From: Muscardinus avellanarius
Lineage: Eukaryota; Chordata; Mammalia; Rodentia; Gliridae
Reading direction: 5' to 3'
Assembly (NCBI GenBank): GCA_963383645.1
Contig: OY726563.1
Span: 41,930,331 to 41,994,330, forward strand
Length of the DNA: 64,000 nt
Shown: positions 1-11,334 of the stretch, in pieces
Numbering within the stretch: position 1 is the stretch's first letter
How the letters are laid out: each line of letters starts with the position of its first letter
Made by a program: the position numbers and the translations under genes
Notes under the pieces: generated by a model
What the model was told of the DNA's origin: nothing
What the model saw: only the letters and a program-made list of their open reading frames with translations
The model's database searches: none

Positions 1-237
1 TTTGGAAACAGGGTCTCATTCAGTTGCTGAGAGCCTCACTAAGTCGCTGAGGCTGGCTTCAAACCTGTGCGATCCTCCTGTCTCAGCTTCCCAAGTGCTG
101 GGAATACAAATATGTGCCACCATGCCCGGCCCTAGTTTCTTTTTATACCACAGGTTTTTTGTTTGTTTGTGATGCTGGATATGGAACCCAGGGCCTTGCA
201 CATGGAGTGTTCTACTACTGAGTTGTACCCCTAGGCC
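1..237 (-). mobile_element. B1 piece (cut by window start) and ID-like piece
   Basis: 1-131 is the reverse complement of a B1 half ending CCACCATGCCCGGC. 160-237 is a reverse ID-like unit (GGAACCCAGGGCCTTGCACA). They are separate, not one dimer. Confidence 0.75.
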
Positions 238-433
238 TTATAGACCCTTTTAATAATTTATTTCTTTTCCTCCTTCTTCTATAAGAATGAAGAGACCCTC
301 TCTGCCTTAGACTGCCATCAAAAGCTTCAGAGTCAAACTGCCAATTGATGGCACTAGCAGATTTTCTTAAGAAAATCAGGCCTGCTTGTATATCCATCTT
401 GCCCTAACACTGCTCTTCTTTTCTCTTTGGCAG

Positions 434-513
434 AGCATCCTGATGTCCAGGAGTCATTGGGTCCCCTGGTGGCTCCTACCCCTCTCCGTCCATGGCCTCA
501 GATGACACTTCAG
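434..513 (+). CDS. PPP1R3F: PPP1R3F internal coding exon (penultimate)
   Basis: An 80-nt exon lies between a 3' splice site (pyrimidine-rich tract ending in GGCAG at 433) and a 5' splice site (CAG then GTAAGC from 514). It is read with two leading bases completing a codon and ends in phase 0, in frame with the exon at 3126. The encoded stretch is proline-rich and ends ...RPWPQMTLQ. It belongs to protein phosphatase 1 regulatory subunit 3F because of its phase fit with the recognisable last exon. The PP1-binding and CBM21 glycogen-binding parts of the protein lie upstream of this window. Confidence 0.8.
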
Positions 514-654
514 GTAAGCAGGCCCTTGCAGCCCCTGGGTGGATCACATTTGGACCAATTGGGGACAACTAGCCTTGGGTCCACTTCCAGAGGGAGAGAG
601 GTGGCAAACCCAAGAAGCTGATGGAGGAGGGAGAGAATGCAGTGATTCACCTCG

Positions 655-1690
655 GCTTACAGAAATTTCAGTTGTTAATTTAGGAAATATTTAGGGAGTG
701 CTTGCTCTGTGCTACAGAAAACAAAAAGGCACTCTGCATGGGGCTTACATATTAGGGAGGTGATACATGATAAGATAAAATAAGTTCAAATGTATAGTAT
801 TTTAGATGAAGATGAGTACTAAGGGAAAAATGGGAGGGAGATAAGGATAGATAGATAGGTAGGTAAGGGGATGTTTGCAACTTTAGATTGGGTAACCTGG
901 GAAGGCCTTAGTGATAAGTGAGATTTGAGAAAAGATATGAAGGTGAGGCAGTGAGCTACATGGATAACTAGGGGAAGAAATTCCCAGGCAAGTGCAAAGC
1001 TCCTGAGGGGGTGTCTTGAGTAATGTGCATGAAGAACAGTGAGGAGGAGGAGGAGGCTGGTGTGGCAGCAACAGAATGAGTGGGGGACAGAGTGGTGGGG
1101 GTGAGGTCAAGAGAGGGATGGGAACCAGGCATGGTGGCTCACACCTGTAATCTCAGTACTTGGGAGGTTGAGACAGGAGGATTGCAGGTTTGAGGCCAGC
1201 CTCATAAACTTACACCAAGGCCCTATGCAACTTAGTGAGACCCTATTTCAAAATAAAAAATAAGCTGGGCATGGTGGCACACGCTTGTAATCCCCGCGCT
1301 TGGGAGGCGGAGACAGGAGGATTGCGCAGGTTCGAAGCCAGCCACACTGGCTTAAGAGACCTTGTTTCCAAATTTAAAAAAAGTATAAAATAGTTCTGGG
1401 AGTGTAGCCCGAAGTAGAAGGGTTTCCAGGAACCCCGATACCACCACCAAAAATAAAATAAGAAAATAAGCCTGGGGATGTAGCTTAGAGGTAGAACTAG
1501 ATTGTGCAGGGCCTTGTGGGTCACATTGAGGACTTTGGATTTTACTATGTGTTGGGGGAAGGAGTGTTATGAGCAGAAGAGGGATGTTAGGGGAGGGTGG
1601 ATGGAATTAGGGGCTCCAGGGAGGAGGAGGGCACTGCAGTAGTCTAAGTGATTCCTGACAGTGGTGACAGGAGGAAGACGTATTCCACAG
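655..1690 (-). mobile_element. L2 LINE, antisense, split by SINEs
   Basis: The sequence matches the familiar antisense L2 3' region: GAGTGCTTGCTCTGTGCTAC near 695, AGGTGATACATGATAAGATA, AGGCAAGTGCAAAGCTCCTG, then after the SINEs GGGCCTTGTGGGTCACATTG and GACTTTGGATTTTACTATG. Old and diverged. Confidence 0.6.
1124..1500 (+). mobile_element. B1-ID SINE with second SINE nested in its linker
   Basis: The outer B1 half (1124-1262) and outer ID half (1470-1500) are split by an inner full dimer at about 1264-1450. The full dimer is about 190 bp: a B1 half starting GCCGGGCGTGGTGGCGCACG, GACCCTGTTTC-AAAATAAA linker, and an ID half GGCTGGGGGTGTAGCTCAGA ending in CCCCAGTACC. The inner copy has the variant ID end CTTCCAGGAACCCC. 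Confidence 0.9.

Positions 1691-1691
<1 letters not shown>

Positions 1692-1727
<36 letters not shown>
1692..1727 (+). repeat. (TG)n microsatellite
   Basis: About 17 uninterrupted TG units at the junction of the antisense L2 and the next fossil repeat. Confidence 0.95.
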
Positions 1728-1729
<2 letters not shown>

Positions 1730-1915
1730 AGCTTTTACTAGAAAAATTTCAAATATATATAAAAGTAATGAGGCTAGTATAATGACCTCACATACACCAT
1801 TCCCCAGTTTCAACAAATATCAAGATGTGTCCAATCCTAATTTTTCTATACCCCCCCACTCTTTTCTCTCCCATTTTCTGTGGAATTATTTTGGAAAAAA
1901 CCCTTATACATCAGT
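1727..1915 (+). mobile_element. Old L1-associated or similar fossil repeat
   Basis: AAAAGTAATGAGGCTAGTAT, AATGACCTCACATACACCAT and CCCCAGTTTCAACAAATATC form a pattern common in old mammalian interspersed repeats. I cannot name the family or orientation firmly. A relative is at 31470-32140. Confidence 0.4.
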
Positions 1916-2201
1916 TGGGCACTGAGTTGTGTGCCTTTAATACCAGCTACTTTGGAGACGTAGGCAGGAGGATCACAAGTTTGAAGCCAGCCTGGGAAAT
2001 TTAGCAAGATGCTGTATCAAAATAAAAAGTAAAGCCAAGCACAGTGGTACATGCCTGCAATCCCAGTACTTGGGAGGCTGACACAGGAGGATCACCAGTT
2101 CAAGGCCAGCCTCAGCAATTTAGGGAGACTCTGATTCAAAAATAAAAAAGGGCTGGAGATATAGCTTAAAATGCCCTGGGGTTCAAGCCCCACTACCAAT
2201 A
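1916..2201 (+). mobile_element. B1 monomer followed by B1-ID dimer
   Basis: 1916-2032 is a B1 half with its A-rich end and no ID; 2034-2201 is a full dimer inserted in that A-rich end. Confidence 0.85.
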
Positions 2202-2231
2202 AGCAAATACGTACATAAATAAATGAAATTT

Positions 2232-2428
2232 TGTGGCACTGGGGATGGAATGCAGGGGCATTTACCCCTGAGCTACACCCTCAGCCCTATTTTATTCTTT
2301 TATTTTGAAACAAGGTCTCACTAAGCTGTGGTGGGCCTCACTAAATAGCTGAGGCTGACTGCAAACTTGTGATCCTCCTGTCAACCTCCCAAGTACTGGG
2401 ATTACAAGCGTGCACCACCATACCCAGC
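2232..2428 (-). mobile_element. B1-ID SINE
   Basis: Reverse ID (CACTGGGGATGGAATGCAGG) then reverse B1 ending ACCATACCCAGC. Confidence 0.9.
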
Positions 2429-2455
2429 AAAAATAAATATTAAAAAGTTAAAAGG

Positions 2456-2590
2456 GAGCTGGGCATGGTGGCGCACGCTTGTGATCCCAGCATTTGGGAG
2501 GCTGAGACAGGAGGATCTCAGTTTACAGACAATCTCGGCTACTTAGTGAGGCCCTTTGCAACTCAGTGAGAGCCTGTTTCAAAATATAGA
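2456..2590 (+). mobile_element. B1 monomer
   Basis: B1 half (GCTGGGCATGGTGGCGCACG to CCTGTTTCAAAAT) without any ID half. Confidence 0.85.
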
Positions 2591-2638
2591 TATCCTGGCT
2601 CTGCTTTGAAAGCAAACCAATTGGTATTTACTTATTTA

Positions 2639-2838
2639 TTTTTGTGGTACTGGGAATTGAACCCAGGGGCTTTCTATCTCCAAGTTACACCCCAGGCTTA
2701 TTTTTTATTCTTTATTTTGAAACAAGGTATTACTAAGTTGCAGGGGGTCACTAAGTAGTTGAGGCTGTACAAAGTCACTGTTCTTCTGTCTCAGCTTCTC
2801 AAGAACTGGGATTATAAGCATGCACCACCCCACTTGTC
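2639..2838 (-). mobile_element. B1-ID SINE
   Basis: Reverse ID (GGTACTGGGAATTGAACCCA) then reverse B1. It lies 290 bp before the PPP1R3F last exon. Confidence 0.9.
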
Positions 2839-3125
2839 TACAAGTGGTGTTTACTGACAAGCCACCAAATATTGATGTCTGCTGAATTCCTCAGCTTCAT
2901 TACCTTTAGGAAGCCCTCTTTCATTCCATCTAATTTTTGTTATTTTAATATGGATGACAGAGTCTTTGGAATTTAAAAAATTGAAGAGGGTTTTTTACGT
3001 TATTTTCATCTGGAAAGTCTTGTGGAGCTGGATGTGGGCTGTCACCCATTCTTAGGGTCTCTGCTTGTCCCATCCCCAACTCTACTTCATTCCCTTCCTT
3101 TTGTCTCCCCACTCCATGGCTCCAG

Positions 3126-4430
3126 GTTTCTGAAGTTACAGTGATCGGCAAGTCCCCTGCAGAAAGTGACATCCGCAGAAGCAGTCCACCTGTGGCTTTT
3201 ATGGAGGTCCCCCAGGCACCAGTCATCAGGATTCCCCCCTCAACCCCTCTCTGTGGCCTGGGTGGCTCCCCCAGGGACCAGGCCTCAGGGCCCGATGCAA
3301 GTGAGGGGGCCACCGGGCACTTCCTGGAGCCCAGTCAACATCAGGTGGAAGCCACGTGGGAAGTATTGAGTGAAAATGGAGGGGGTCAGAAGGACTCTAT
3401 GGCTGGGGCTACGATGGTTGAGCCCACCCGGGGCCTAGAGGTCTTGAGCGGGTTGGAGGAGCTGCTTGGCGAAGACACCATTGACCAGGAGTTGGAGCAG
3501 CTCTACTTGTCACACCTGAGCCGCCTGCGGGCTGCTGTGGCTGCAGGTGGGGCAGGGGGTGGGGGAGAGGGCTCCACAGATGGGGGAACATCCCCCAGCC
3601 ATACCTTGGGCATCCTCACGGACCGCGACCTGATCCTGAAGTGGCCTGGCCCCGAGAGGGCCCTGAACAGTGCCCTGGCCGAGGAGATCACGCTGCACTA
3701 TGCACGCCTGGGGCGTGGTGTCGAGCTCATCAAGGACACGGAGGATGCTGATGATGATGGCGAAGGTGAAGAGGGGCTCTCCATCACTCCCTCTAGCCCG
3801 GATGGAGATAGCCCCAAAGAATCACCTCCGGAAATTCTCTCTGGGGCCTGCTCTATGGGAACCACTATGGGAGATGTGTGGCTCCCATGGGCAGAGAACC
3901 CAGGATGTGATGGCCCCATGGTCCTGGGTGCAGACGGGCAATTTGCTGGTGATCCAGAAAAAGGGATGGGCAAGGATACCAACTCTTTGCATGTGAATAG
4001 GGTCATAGCTGGAGTGGCCAGGTCCCCAGGGGAGGCTGGGGCAGAAGGCCAGATGGAAGTTACCACTGAGTGGGCAGGCAGCGTGGTTCCTTTGACTGAC
4101 AAGGAACCAGCTGCTCCTGTCTTTCTGCAGGAGCAAAACCCCACCCTCCTTGGTCCTGTGGGGACTGAAGTCTGTCATTCTAGCGTGGCTAGGCCTCATG
4201 GGATCTCCCAGGATGAAGAGGGTGCAGACCCAAGCCTTGAGCCCCCAAAGAGGTCTCCCAGCCTAGAAGCCCCAGCAGAATGTGTATGTGTCTTGCCTCC
4301 TCAGCTCCGGGGACCCTTGACCCAGACTCTGGGAGTCCTGGCTGGGCTGGTGGTTGTCCCTGTGGCTTTAAACAGTGGTGTGTCCCTCCTGGTGCTTGCG
4401 CTGTGCCTCTCTCTGGCCTGGTTCTCGTAG
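3126..4430 (+). CDS. PPP1R3F: PPP1R3F terminal coding exon: C-terminal 434 residues
   Basis: The open frame runs from the 3' splice site (TCCAG ends at 3125) to TAG at 4428-4430, 434 codons. The first codons read [10 protein letters not shown], so the GTG at 3141 is an internal codon and not a start. PPP1R3F targets protein phosphatase 1 to glycogen and modulates glycogen synthase; its C-terminal half is long and low in complexity. Visible features are a conserved block [20 protein letters not shown] near 3615-3675 followed by an [11 protein letters not shown] stretch, an acidic run ([14 protein letters not shown]), Pro/Ser-rich linker, and a C-terminal hydrophobic segment of about 35 residues ([20 protein letters not shown] and on) ending in SLAWFS, which looks like a tail anchor. 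No frameshift or internal stop is seen. Family assignment comes from recalled similarity to the mammalian protein. Confidence 0.9.
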   Translation, partial: VSEVTVIGKSPAESDIRRSSPPVAFMEVPQAPVIRIPPSTPLCGLGGSPRDQASGPDASEGATGHFLEPSQHQVEATWEVLSENGGGQKDSMAGATMVEPTRGLEVLSGLEELLGEDTIDQELEQLYLSHLSRLRAAVAAGGAGGGGEGSTDGGTSPSHTLGILTDRDLILKWPGPERALNSALAEEITLHYARLGRGVELIKDTEDADDDGEGEEGLSITPSSPDGDSPKESPPEILSGACSMGTTMGDVWLPWAENPGCDGPMVLGADGQFAGDPEKGMGKDTNSLHVNRVIAGVARSPGEAGAEGQMEVTTEWAGSVVPLTDKEPAAPVFLQEQNPTLLGPVGTEVCHSSVARPHGISQDEEGADPSLEPPKRSPSLEAPAECVCVLPPQLRGPLTQTLGVLAGLVVVPVALNSGVSLLVLALCLSLAWFS

Positions 4431-5500
4431 GGGATGCTCTTGGGATCAGCTATATCAGGTTTCCCCCTCTCTGGGGTCTGGGGACGGGCATTTCCTCCAC
4501 CTCCCCAGAGGGTTGAGACCCTGGGATATGTAGCCTGTGCAGTAAGGGACCTGGGTCCTTTGCTTCTGAAAATGCTTGACTGGAGAAAGGCCTTCCTGTC
4601 CCCAAGCTGTCTAGTTCAGTTAGCATGGAGCTCCCTGCGTTGGTATCCATGGAGAAGAACAGGGGACAGTGGATGGTACGAGTGAGAAGGACTTTTAGAA
4701 TGGAACCAGGCATGTCCTCCCCCCTCCCTTCCCCACCCTGAGCCTGTATTTATTTTTGTATAATTCTCTGGATGAGGGAGAGTGGTCGTGAGCTGGTCTT
4801 GGGGCACAAATTTACCCAGAGATATATTTATTAACAGCCAACCTGTGCAACCTGCTGGAGCTTTATTTTTAATTTAATTTATATAGAGTACCTATTATTA
4901 TATGCCACAATAGAGCTCTATGAGAAATGATGTGTCTTGCTGTGCAATGGTCTCCTGTTTGGGCCCTAGTGAGCAGGGTGGTCACTTTTTGGAGGTCCAC
5001 AGTGGGGAGGTGAACGTGGCCATGCCTGCTGCTGCCACTTCAGTATGTCCCTGAGGACCTGTGTCTCCTCATGTCATGGTCCCCATATGTGTGGTCCTTT
5101 AGTCTTTTCACATTCAGCCTGTGTATATAAGGGTGGTGGTGGGAGCCAGGGAGGAAGAGTGGTGACCACATAAAGTTTTGATGTCAGTCACATGGCTACA
5201 GTGGTGGCTGTGGTCAGTTGTGGATATGGGGAAATGGGTTATGAATCAGCTTCTCCCCAGACCCCAGAAGGTTTTGAGGTTAACAAACAGCCTTTGATGC
5301 CAGCAGGGAGACCCCCTCAAACCCGAAGATAGGGAAGGCCTCAGAGAGGATAAAGGAATTAATGTACTGTGAAAATTTTGTATCAGAGTTGCTGTCCACA
5401 GACATTGCATTTCTACTCATAAAGGAAACCAAGAAGCTTTGAAAGAAAGGATAGATATATTTATTGCATGCAAATAAAAACTCTTGGCATAGCAAAATAT
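4431..5500 (+). other. PPP1R3F: PPP1R3F 3' UTR and downstream flank
   Basis: Repeat-poor sequence after the stop codon, with AU-rich blocks near 4745-4765 and 4830-4900. Possible poly(A) signals are AATAGA at 4909-4914, with a GU-rich stretch just downstream, and AATAAA at 5473-5478. I cannot tell which is used. No SINE interrupts this kilobase, unlike its surroundings, which fits an exon under constraint. Confidence 0.6.
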
Positions 5501-5659
5501 AATGCCATATATTTATTTGCCGTACAGCAAAACTTCTTAAAAGAAAAATTTACAGCTGTTTGCTTTAGTTTCTCTCCACTCCTCCAATGCTCCAATGCTT
5601 TACTGAAATAGCCCCAATCAGTTATTTTGCCTCACCACCTGAGCAAAATGCTGAAGTCA

Positions 5660-5908
5660 CTGGTCATGTTCACATCTGTCCATCAACAGTTAAGTCCCAA
5701 CCCTCATCTTATGTGTTCTCTTACCAGCATTTGACACTATTGATCATCTCTATCTTGTAGCTCATTATTCACTCGGTTTCCAGGACACCATAGTCTCCTA
5801 GCTTTCCTTCGTCCTTATTGACTACTCTTTTAGAGCAGCCTACCACAGCGCCAACTACCACAGCACCTGGCACATGGTAGCTGCTCAGTAAATGTCCATT
5901 GATTGACC
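5660..5908 (+). mobile_element. L2 LINE 3' end, sense
   Basis: CATTTGACACTATTGATCAT near 5730 (F-D-T-I-D-H, typical of the L2 reverse-transcriptase region) is followed by TTTCCAGGACACCATAGTCT. The terminal block GCACCTGGCACATGGTAGCT then GCTCAGTAAATG ends at about 5900. Confidence 0.65.
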
Positions 5909-5984
5909 TACACAAAGAAACAAATGCACAAGGGGCAAATACACAGAAACATGTCTAGAGAGCTTAACTGGTTATGAGCTCAGT

Positions 5985-6260
5985 TCAGCTCCACAAGTGT
6001 TGATTGGCCACCTCTGCTGTGTGGATACAGAGGGAGGAGCACACACTCCAGTGGTGGTGACAGATTCAGAGAAGGAATCTCAGTGCAGTGACAGTGATAG
6101 ATCCAGTGGGCGTTTGGAGCCCAGAACTAATGCTCAGATTAGTTCAGGAAGCCTGGAAATCTTGGATGACCTAGTGCCTGCACTCAATTCTTGAAAATGA
6201 GAAGGAATCCAGCAGGTAACAGGGGAAGGAGAGGCAGCCCAGCCATAAGAAATAGTGCTT
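5985..6260 (-). mobile_element. L2-like fragment, antisense
   Basis: CCACCTCTGCTGTGTGGATA and GCACTCAATTCTTGAAAATG resemble antisense L2 3' sequence. It lies 80 bp from a sense L2 end. Tentative. Confidence 0.45.
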
Positions 6261-6497
6261 CGGAGTCCAGAAGTGGAAAATGGTTAGTGAACAACTCAGT
6301 ACACCTGCATCTCATCTGTTTTTCAAGGAGGATATTCTGATTTTGTCAAATATCAACAGTAGACATGTTTCGTCTTTCCATTGATGAAGCCATTTGATAT
6401 TTGTCTAAAAAGGTAGCTTTACTCCAATTTGATTGGAAAGCATATAAAGTAGACAAATTACTAGAGACATAATTTGCCAAAAGCATCTAAAAAAGAA

Positions 6498-6905
6498 ATG
6501 GAAACCGGGTGTGGTGCCACATGCCTATAATCTCTTTTCTTGGAGGCTAAGACAGAAGGATCACATGTTCGAGGTCAGTTTCAACAATTTAGTGAGACCT
6601 TCTCTCAAAATAATAATGCCGGGCGTGGTGGCGCACGCTTGTAATCCCTGCGCTTTGGAGGCTGAGACAGGAGGATTGCGCAGGTTCAAAGCCAACCTCA
6701 GCTGGCTTAAGAGACCCTGTTTCCAAATAAAATATAAAATAGGTCTGGGAGTGTAGCCCGGAAGTAGAAGGCCCCTGGGTTCCATCCCCAGTACCACCAA
6801 AAAAAACAAAACAAAACAAAACAAAAAAAAAACAACAAAGGAATAAAAAGATCTGGGGTACAACTCAGAAGTATAATTCCCCTAGGTTCAATCCCCAGTA
6901 ATACA
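6498..6905 (+). mobile_element. B1-ID SINE with nested B1-ID in the linker
   Basis: Outer B1 6498-6615 and outer ID 6848-6900; the inner dimer 6617-6800 has an A-rich tail. The inner insertion is exactly at the AATAATA linker. Confidence 0.9.
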
Positions 6906-7086
6906 TACATATACACACACAAAATAGAAAACTTGAGTAGTTCTATAAAAATTAAAGAAACAGAACTGTTAAAAGTTTTCCATAAAGAAACTCTGGGCTG
7001 GAACACTTAATTGTCAAAACACCCAAGAAGCAAATATTTTCAATTTTACAAAAGAAATTTCAGAGTATAGAAAAAGAAGGAGTAGA

Positions 7087-7309
7087 GCTGAGTGTGTTGA
7101 CACACACTTGTAATCTCAGCATTAAAGAGGCTGAGACAGGAGGACTGCGGTTTGAGGGCAGCCTCATCTACTTAGTGAGGAGGCCCTTTGCAACTCAGTG
7201 AGACCCTGTTTCAAAATAAAGAATAAAAAATGGGGCTGGAGGTGTAGCTCGGAGGTAGAATGCCCCAGGGTTCCATCCCCAGTACTGCAAAAAAAAAAAA
7301 AAAAAAAAA
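7087..7309 (+). mobile_element. B1-ID SINE with pure A tail
   Basis: Complete dimer with a 20-A tail, suggesting youth. Confidence 0.9.
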
Positions 7310-7703
7310 GGAGCATGCATAATTCATTTTTATGGGGTGGATATAACACTGATATTAAAGCCTGATGAATTATAAAATGATATTAATAAAACAATCTCAA
7401 GAACATAAATATAAACATTTTAAATGAAATGATAGCTGCCTAAGAACAATACATTTTAGAAAGGTTACTATGACTAAGTTGGATTTATAAAAATGTGATC
7501 GTTTTAATATTTGATTTTAACATAGTTGGCCTCGATAGCAGATTAAAGGAGGAAAACTGATCATCTCATTAAGTAGGGAGAGAGGATTAGATAAAATTTG
7601 ACCCCTATTCATGATTTAAAAAATCTTAGCAAAACAACCAAATGAACTTTGTTAGCATAAAGGGTACCTACAAAGAGTTGCATACATAAAAGTGAGATGT
7701 GAA

Positions 7704-7905
7704 GTTGGGCGTGGTGACACATGCTTGTAATCTCAGCATTTGGGAGGCTGAGACAGGAGGATTGGAATTCGATGACAGCCTCAGCTACTTAAGACACTTT
7801 GCAACTCAGTGAGATCCTGTTTCAAAATAAAGAATAAAAAATAGGGCTAGGGAGGTAGCTTAGAGATAGAATGCCCTTGAGTTCCATCTCCAGTACCTCC
7901 CCAAA
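7704..7905 (+). mobile_element. B1-ID SINE
   Basis: Complete dimer; the tail region duplicates the flanking AAAGTGAGATGTG (7690-7702 and 7906-7918). Confidence 0.9.
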
Positions 7906-8120
7906 AAAGTGAGATGTGTATGTAGAGCCATTTCTACTCACCAAAATATTGGAAGTCTTAGCCAAAACAATAAGTCAGGGGAAAGAAAGAAAATATTTAA
8001 AGATTGAAAATGAGGAACAGAATTGTCATTATTTGTATGTGACATCATTGTGTATGTAGAAAATCCAAAATCTGTGGGTAAATTATTAGAAATTTTAAGA
8101 CTTTAGCAATATTTCTGAAT

Positions 8121-8440
8121 AGCTGGACGCAGGGGTGCCCACCTGTAATTTCAATAGTTGGGAAGTTCAGACAGGAGGATTGCAGGATTGAGGTCAGTGT
8201 GTAAACACTTAGAGAGATTCTGTTTAAAAATAAAAAATAATCATATAGGGCTGTAGGTGTAACTTAGAGGTGGAATCATACTGGGTTCAGTTCCCAGTAT
8301 CAACACGATCAACATGGAGGGAGGGAGGGAAGGAGGGAGGGAGGGAGAGAGAGAGAGAATAGATTTTAGTATACAAAATTCATATTTAAAAATCTATTGC
8401 TTGAGCTGGGGGAGTGGTTCAGTGTTAGAACATTTGCAGA
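8121..8440 (+). mobile_element. B1-ID SINE plus ID fragment
   Basis: Diverged dimer 8121-8305, purine tract, then an ID-like remnant at 8404-8440 (GAGCTGGGGGAGTGGTTCAG). Confidence 0.75.
8313..8358 (+). repeat. GGGA/GA purine tract
   Basis: GGGAGG units passing into GAGA, right after the tail of a SINE. Confidence 0.9.
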
Positions 8441-8727
8441 CAAGTGGGGGAATGGCCAGATTTAATAAATGGAACAATGGATTTTGCATTTTGGAAAAAA
8501 GTGAAACTGGATCTCTCTCTTACAACACAAAAATAATTCTTAGTGAATTCAAGATCTAACCTAAATATGAAAGGCCAAGTCAAGAGCCTTAAAAATATGA
8601 CATGGCAGAATATTTTTTTCATTGTTGGCTTCAGAACCATAGTTCTACCTGTGATTTATGCCTCAGCCCAGAAAACCTTTGTATACTTATGGAAGAAAAG
8701 ATTTTCTTCAAAACTACTCAAGAAGCC

Positions 8728-8922
8728 AGGCGTGGTGGCGTACGCTTGTAAGCCCAGCATTTTGGAGGCTGAGAGGAGGATCTCAGTTCACGGACAGCCT
8801 CAGCTACTTAGGCCCTCCGCAACTCAGTGAGACCCTGTTTCAAAATAAAGAATAAAAATTGGGCAGGGGGTGTAGCTTGGAGGTCAAATGCCTCTGGTTC
8901 CATCCCCAGACCCACAAACAAA
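8728..8922 (+). mobile_element. B1-ID SINE
   Basis: Complete dimer of the subgroup with GTCAAATGCC in the ID half, inserted in the sense L1M. Confidence 0.9.
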
Positions 8923-9039
8923 CAAAAAAACAAACAAACAAAAAACAAACAAACCTACACAAGAGCACCAATAACAAATGCATATTATAAAGCATTCAAT
9001 GGCATTAAAATTAAGGATGTCTGGAGATCAAAAGATACC

Positions 9040-9190
9040 ATATGGGAGGCTGAGACAGGAGGAGCACAGGTTTGAGGCCTGTGCATGGTAACTTAGCAAG
9101 ACCCTGTCTCATAAAATAATAATATAAAATATGGTTTGGGGTATAGCTCAGGGCTAGATCATCTTTGAGTTTAATCTCCAGTGCTGCTCC
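9040..9190 (+). mobile_element. B1-ID SINE, 5' truncated
   Basis: Starts inside the B1 half (GGGAGGCTGAGACAGGAGGA); the ID half is diverged. Confidence 0.8.
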
Positions 9191-9308
9191 TCAAAGACAC
9201 ACAAAGACACCATAAATAGTGAAAACACAAGCAACCTATTGGGAGAAGATAATGGAAGCATAGATATCTAATTAAAGGCTCAAACCTAGAGTGTATTAAA
9301 AATTAGAA

Positions 9309-9505
9309 AGAGCTTGGTGTGGTCACACACTCCTGTAATCCCAGTTCTTGGGAGGCTGTGACAAGAGGATGGAAGATTCGAGAGCAGTCTCATCAAATAG
9401 AATCTCATCAACCTAGCAAGATCTCATTTCTAAATAAAAATAAAGTAGGGCTCGGGGTGTAGCTAAGAGGTAGAATGCCCCTGGGTTCAATCCCCAGTAC
9501 CACAC
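9309..9505 (+). mobile_element. B1-ID SINE
   Basis: Complete dimer in L1M sequence (ID GGGCTCGGGGTGTAGCTAAG). Confidence 0.9.
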
Positions 9506-9681
9506 AAAAATTATGAAGAAAGAGAAAAATTAGACGGCCAATAAGTATATCAATAAATTGTGGAATACTCACAGAAAGAATATTGTATAATAATAAAGGA
9601 AGGTCTACAACTGCATGAGAGAATCTGGGTGAATTGCATAGACATGATGTTGAGTGAAAGGAGCCGAACAAAATATTCATA

Positions 9682-10110
9682 CTGGCCAGGTATGGTAATG
9701 CATACTTGTAATCCCAGTATGTAGGAGGCTGAGACAGGAGGACTCAGATTCAAGACAGCCTAAACAATGTTGTGAGACTCTCAGCAACCTATCAAGATCC
9801 TGTTTCAAAATGAAAAATACAGCCAGGCGTGGTGGTGCACACTTGTAACCTCAGTACTTGGGCGGCTGAGACAGGAGGATCACAGGTTCATGGCCAGCCT
9901 CAGCTACTTCATGAGGCCCTCTGTAACTTAGTGAGACCCTGATTCAAAATAAAGAATAAAGAACAGGGTTGGGGGTGTAGCTCATGCCCCTGGGTTCAAT
10001 CCCCAGTACCATAAAACAAAACCAAAAAGAAAAACAACCCAAAATACAAAAAGGGCTGGGGGTGTAGCTTGGAGGTAGAATGCCCCTAGGTCCAGTCCTT
10101 AGTACCCTCT
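9682..10110 (+). mobile_element. B1-ID SINE with nested B1-ID in the linker
   Basis: Outer B1 9682-9815 and outer ID 10053-10107; inner dimer 9822-10012. AAAATAC repeats at both inner edges. Confidence 0.9.
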
Positions 10111-10787
10111 CACCTCATGATTCACACTGTATGACACATTTATCCAAAGTTCACAAACGGGTAAAACCACTGTATTACCACCTAAGAGATACCATTTGTA
10201 AAGAAAGGTGAGGGGATAATGCTCAGAAAATCACCACAGACTTTCCCTCTGGAAATGAGAGAGTTGTGGCTGGGAAGGAGCCCTCAGGACTTCTGGGATG
10301 TCCATAATGGTCTATTGCTCAATCTGGGGTGGTGGTTCATACATGAGTAATTTATTTCTGTGCAATTTATTGATATCCATTGCAACATATATTTATGCTT
10401 TATACACTCTCAGGCAGAAAAGAAAAGAAGTCAGAAAGTGTAGTGAGATGTGGCAGTCAGGTACCTGTCTGGGACTCCATAGTGGTTCCCAGCAACCTTG
10501 GTTTCCTGGTCTAAGTGTAAGTGGCCTCTGTACTTTCAACCTTCCCTGAGCTCAGAGTTCTGCCTTCTATCCTGGAGGTTCCCTGGACCCGTTTGTAGAC
10601 ATCACACTGTGGGGGGAATTGTTTATCCTGTGTCTCTGGACAGCTGCCATGGGGAGGGGACACCTCTCTTTCAGAGTACAGACAGGACATGCCCAGCTTG
10701 ACCTCAGATGGAGGGATCCATCTCCTTGGGCCTCATCATACCCTTCATAATCCAGGACAAATCGGTTTGAGAGCTTCATTAAACCTC

Positions 10788-10954
10788 AGAGCTGGGCATG
10801 GTGGCACACTCCTGTAATCCCAGTACTTGGGAGGCTGAGACAGGAGGATCCCAGGTTCACAGCCAGCCTCAGCTACTTAGTTAGACCCTGTTTCAAAATA
10901 AAAAAGGGCTGGTGTTGAACGCTCAGTGGTAGAACTCCTATGGGTTCTATCCCC

Positions 10955-10965
<11 letters not shown>
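10788..10965 (+). mobile_element. B1-ID SINE
   Basis: Complete dimer with a CA-repeat tail. Confidence 0.9.

Positions 10966-11000
<35 letters not shown>
10962..11000 (+). repeat. (CA)n microsatellite
   Basis: About 19 CA units growing from the tail of the SINE at 10788-10965. Confidence 0.95.
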
Positions 11001-11002
<2 letters not shown>

Positions 11003-11110
11003 CCATACACACTAAAACCTTAGAACCGTCTAGTCCTGGTTGTATAAATTTTTCCAAGCCACTGGTCCTCTCTAAGCCTCAGTTTCTCTTTTCAAAAAGG
11101 GAGGCTGAAA

Positions 11111-11334
11111 GAGCCGGGCATAGTGGAGCACGCTTGTAATCCCAGCATTTGGGAGGCTGAGACAGGAGGATCGAGGCACACGGCCAGACTCAGCTACTAC
11201 TTAGTGAGGCCCTTTGCAACTCACTGAGACCCTGTTTCAAAATAAAAAATAAAAATAGGGCTGGGGTTGTAGCTCAGAGGTAGAATGCCCCTGGGTTCCA
11301 TCCCCAGTACCGAAAAAAAAAAAAAAAAAAAAAG
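11111..11334 (+). mobile_element. B1-ID SINE
   Basis: Complete dimer with a 20-A tail. Confidence 0.9.

Larger units (their letters stand above)
514..3125 (+). other. PPP1R3F: PPP1R3F last intron
   Basis: GT-AG intron of 2.6 kb between the two PPP1R3F exons. It is filled by an antisense L2-like sequence, several SINEs, a TG microsatellite and an old L1-associated fragment around 1730-1910. About 2840-3060 holds no repeat that I recognise. Confidence 0.75.
8450..10400 (+). mobile_element. Old L1M element, sense, split by SINEs
   Basis: Sense pieces at 8450-8725 (GAAACTGGATCTCTCTCTTA), 8957-9035, 9195-9305, 9520-9680 (GATGTTGAGTGAAAGGAG) and 10110-10400 (GGGGTGGTGGTTCATACATG) follow the order of L1M ORF2 and 3' UTR. 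Five SINEs separate them. Confidence 0.6.

Noticed and set aside
3409..4199. Several reading frames of 60-150 codons opposite or offset to the PPP1R3F exon
   Set aside because: They are shadows of a GC-rich coding exon and lack splice sites or similarity of their own.
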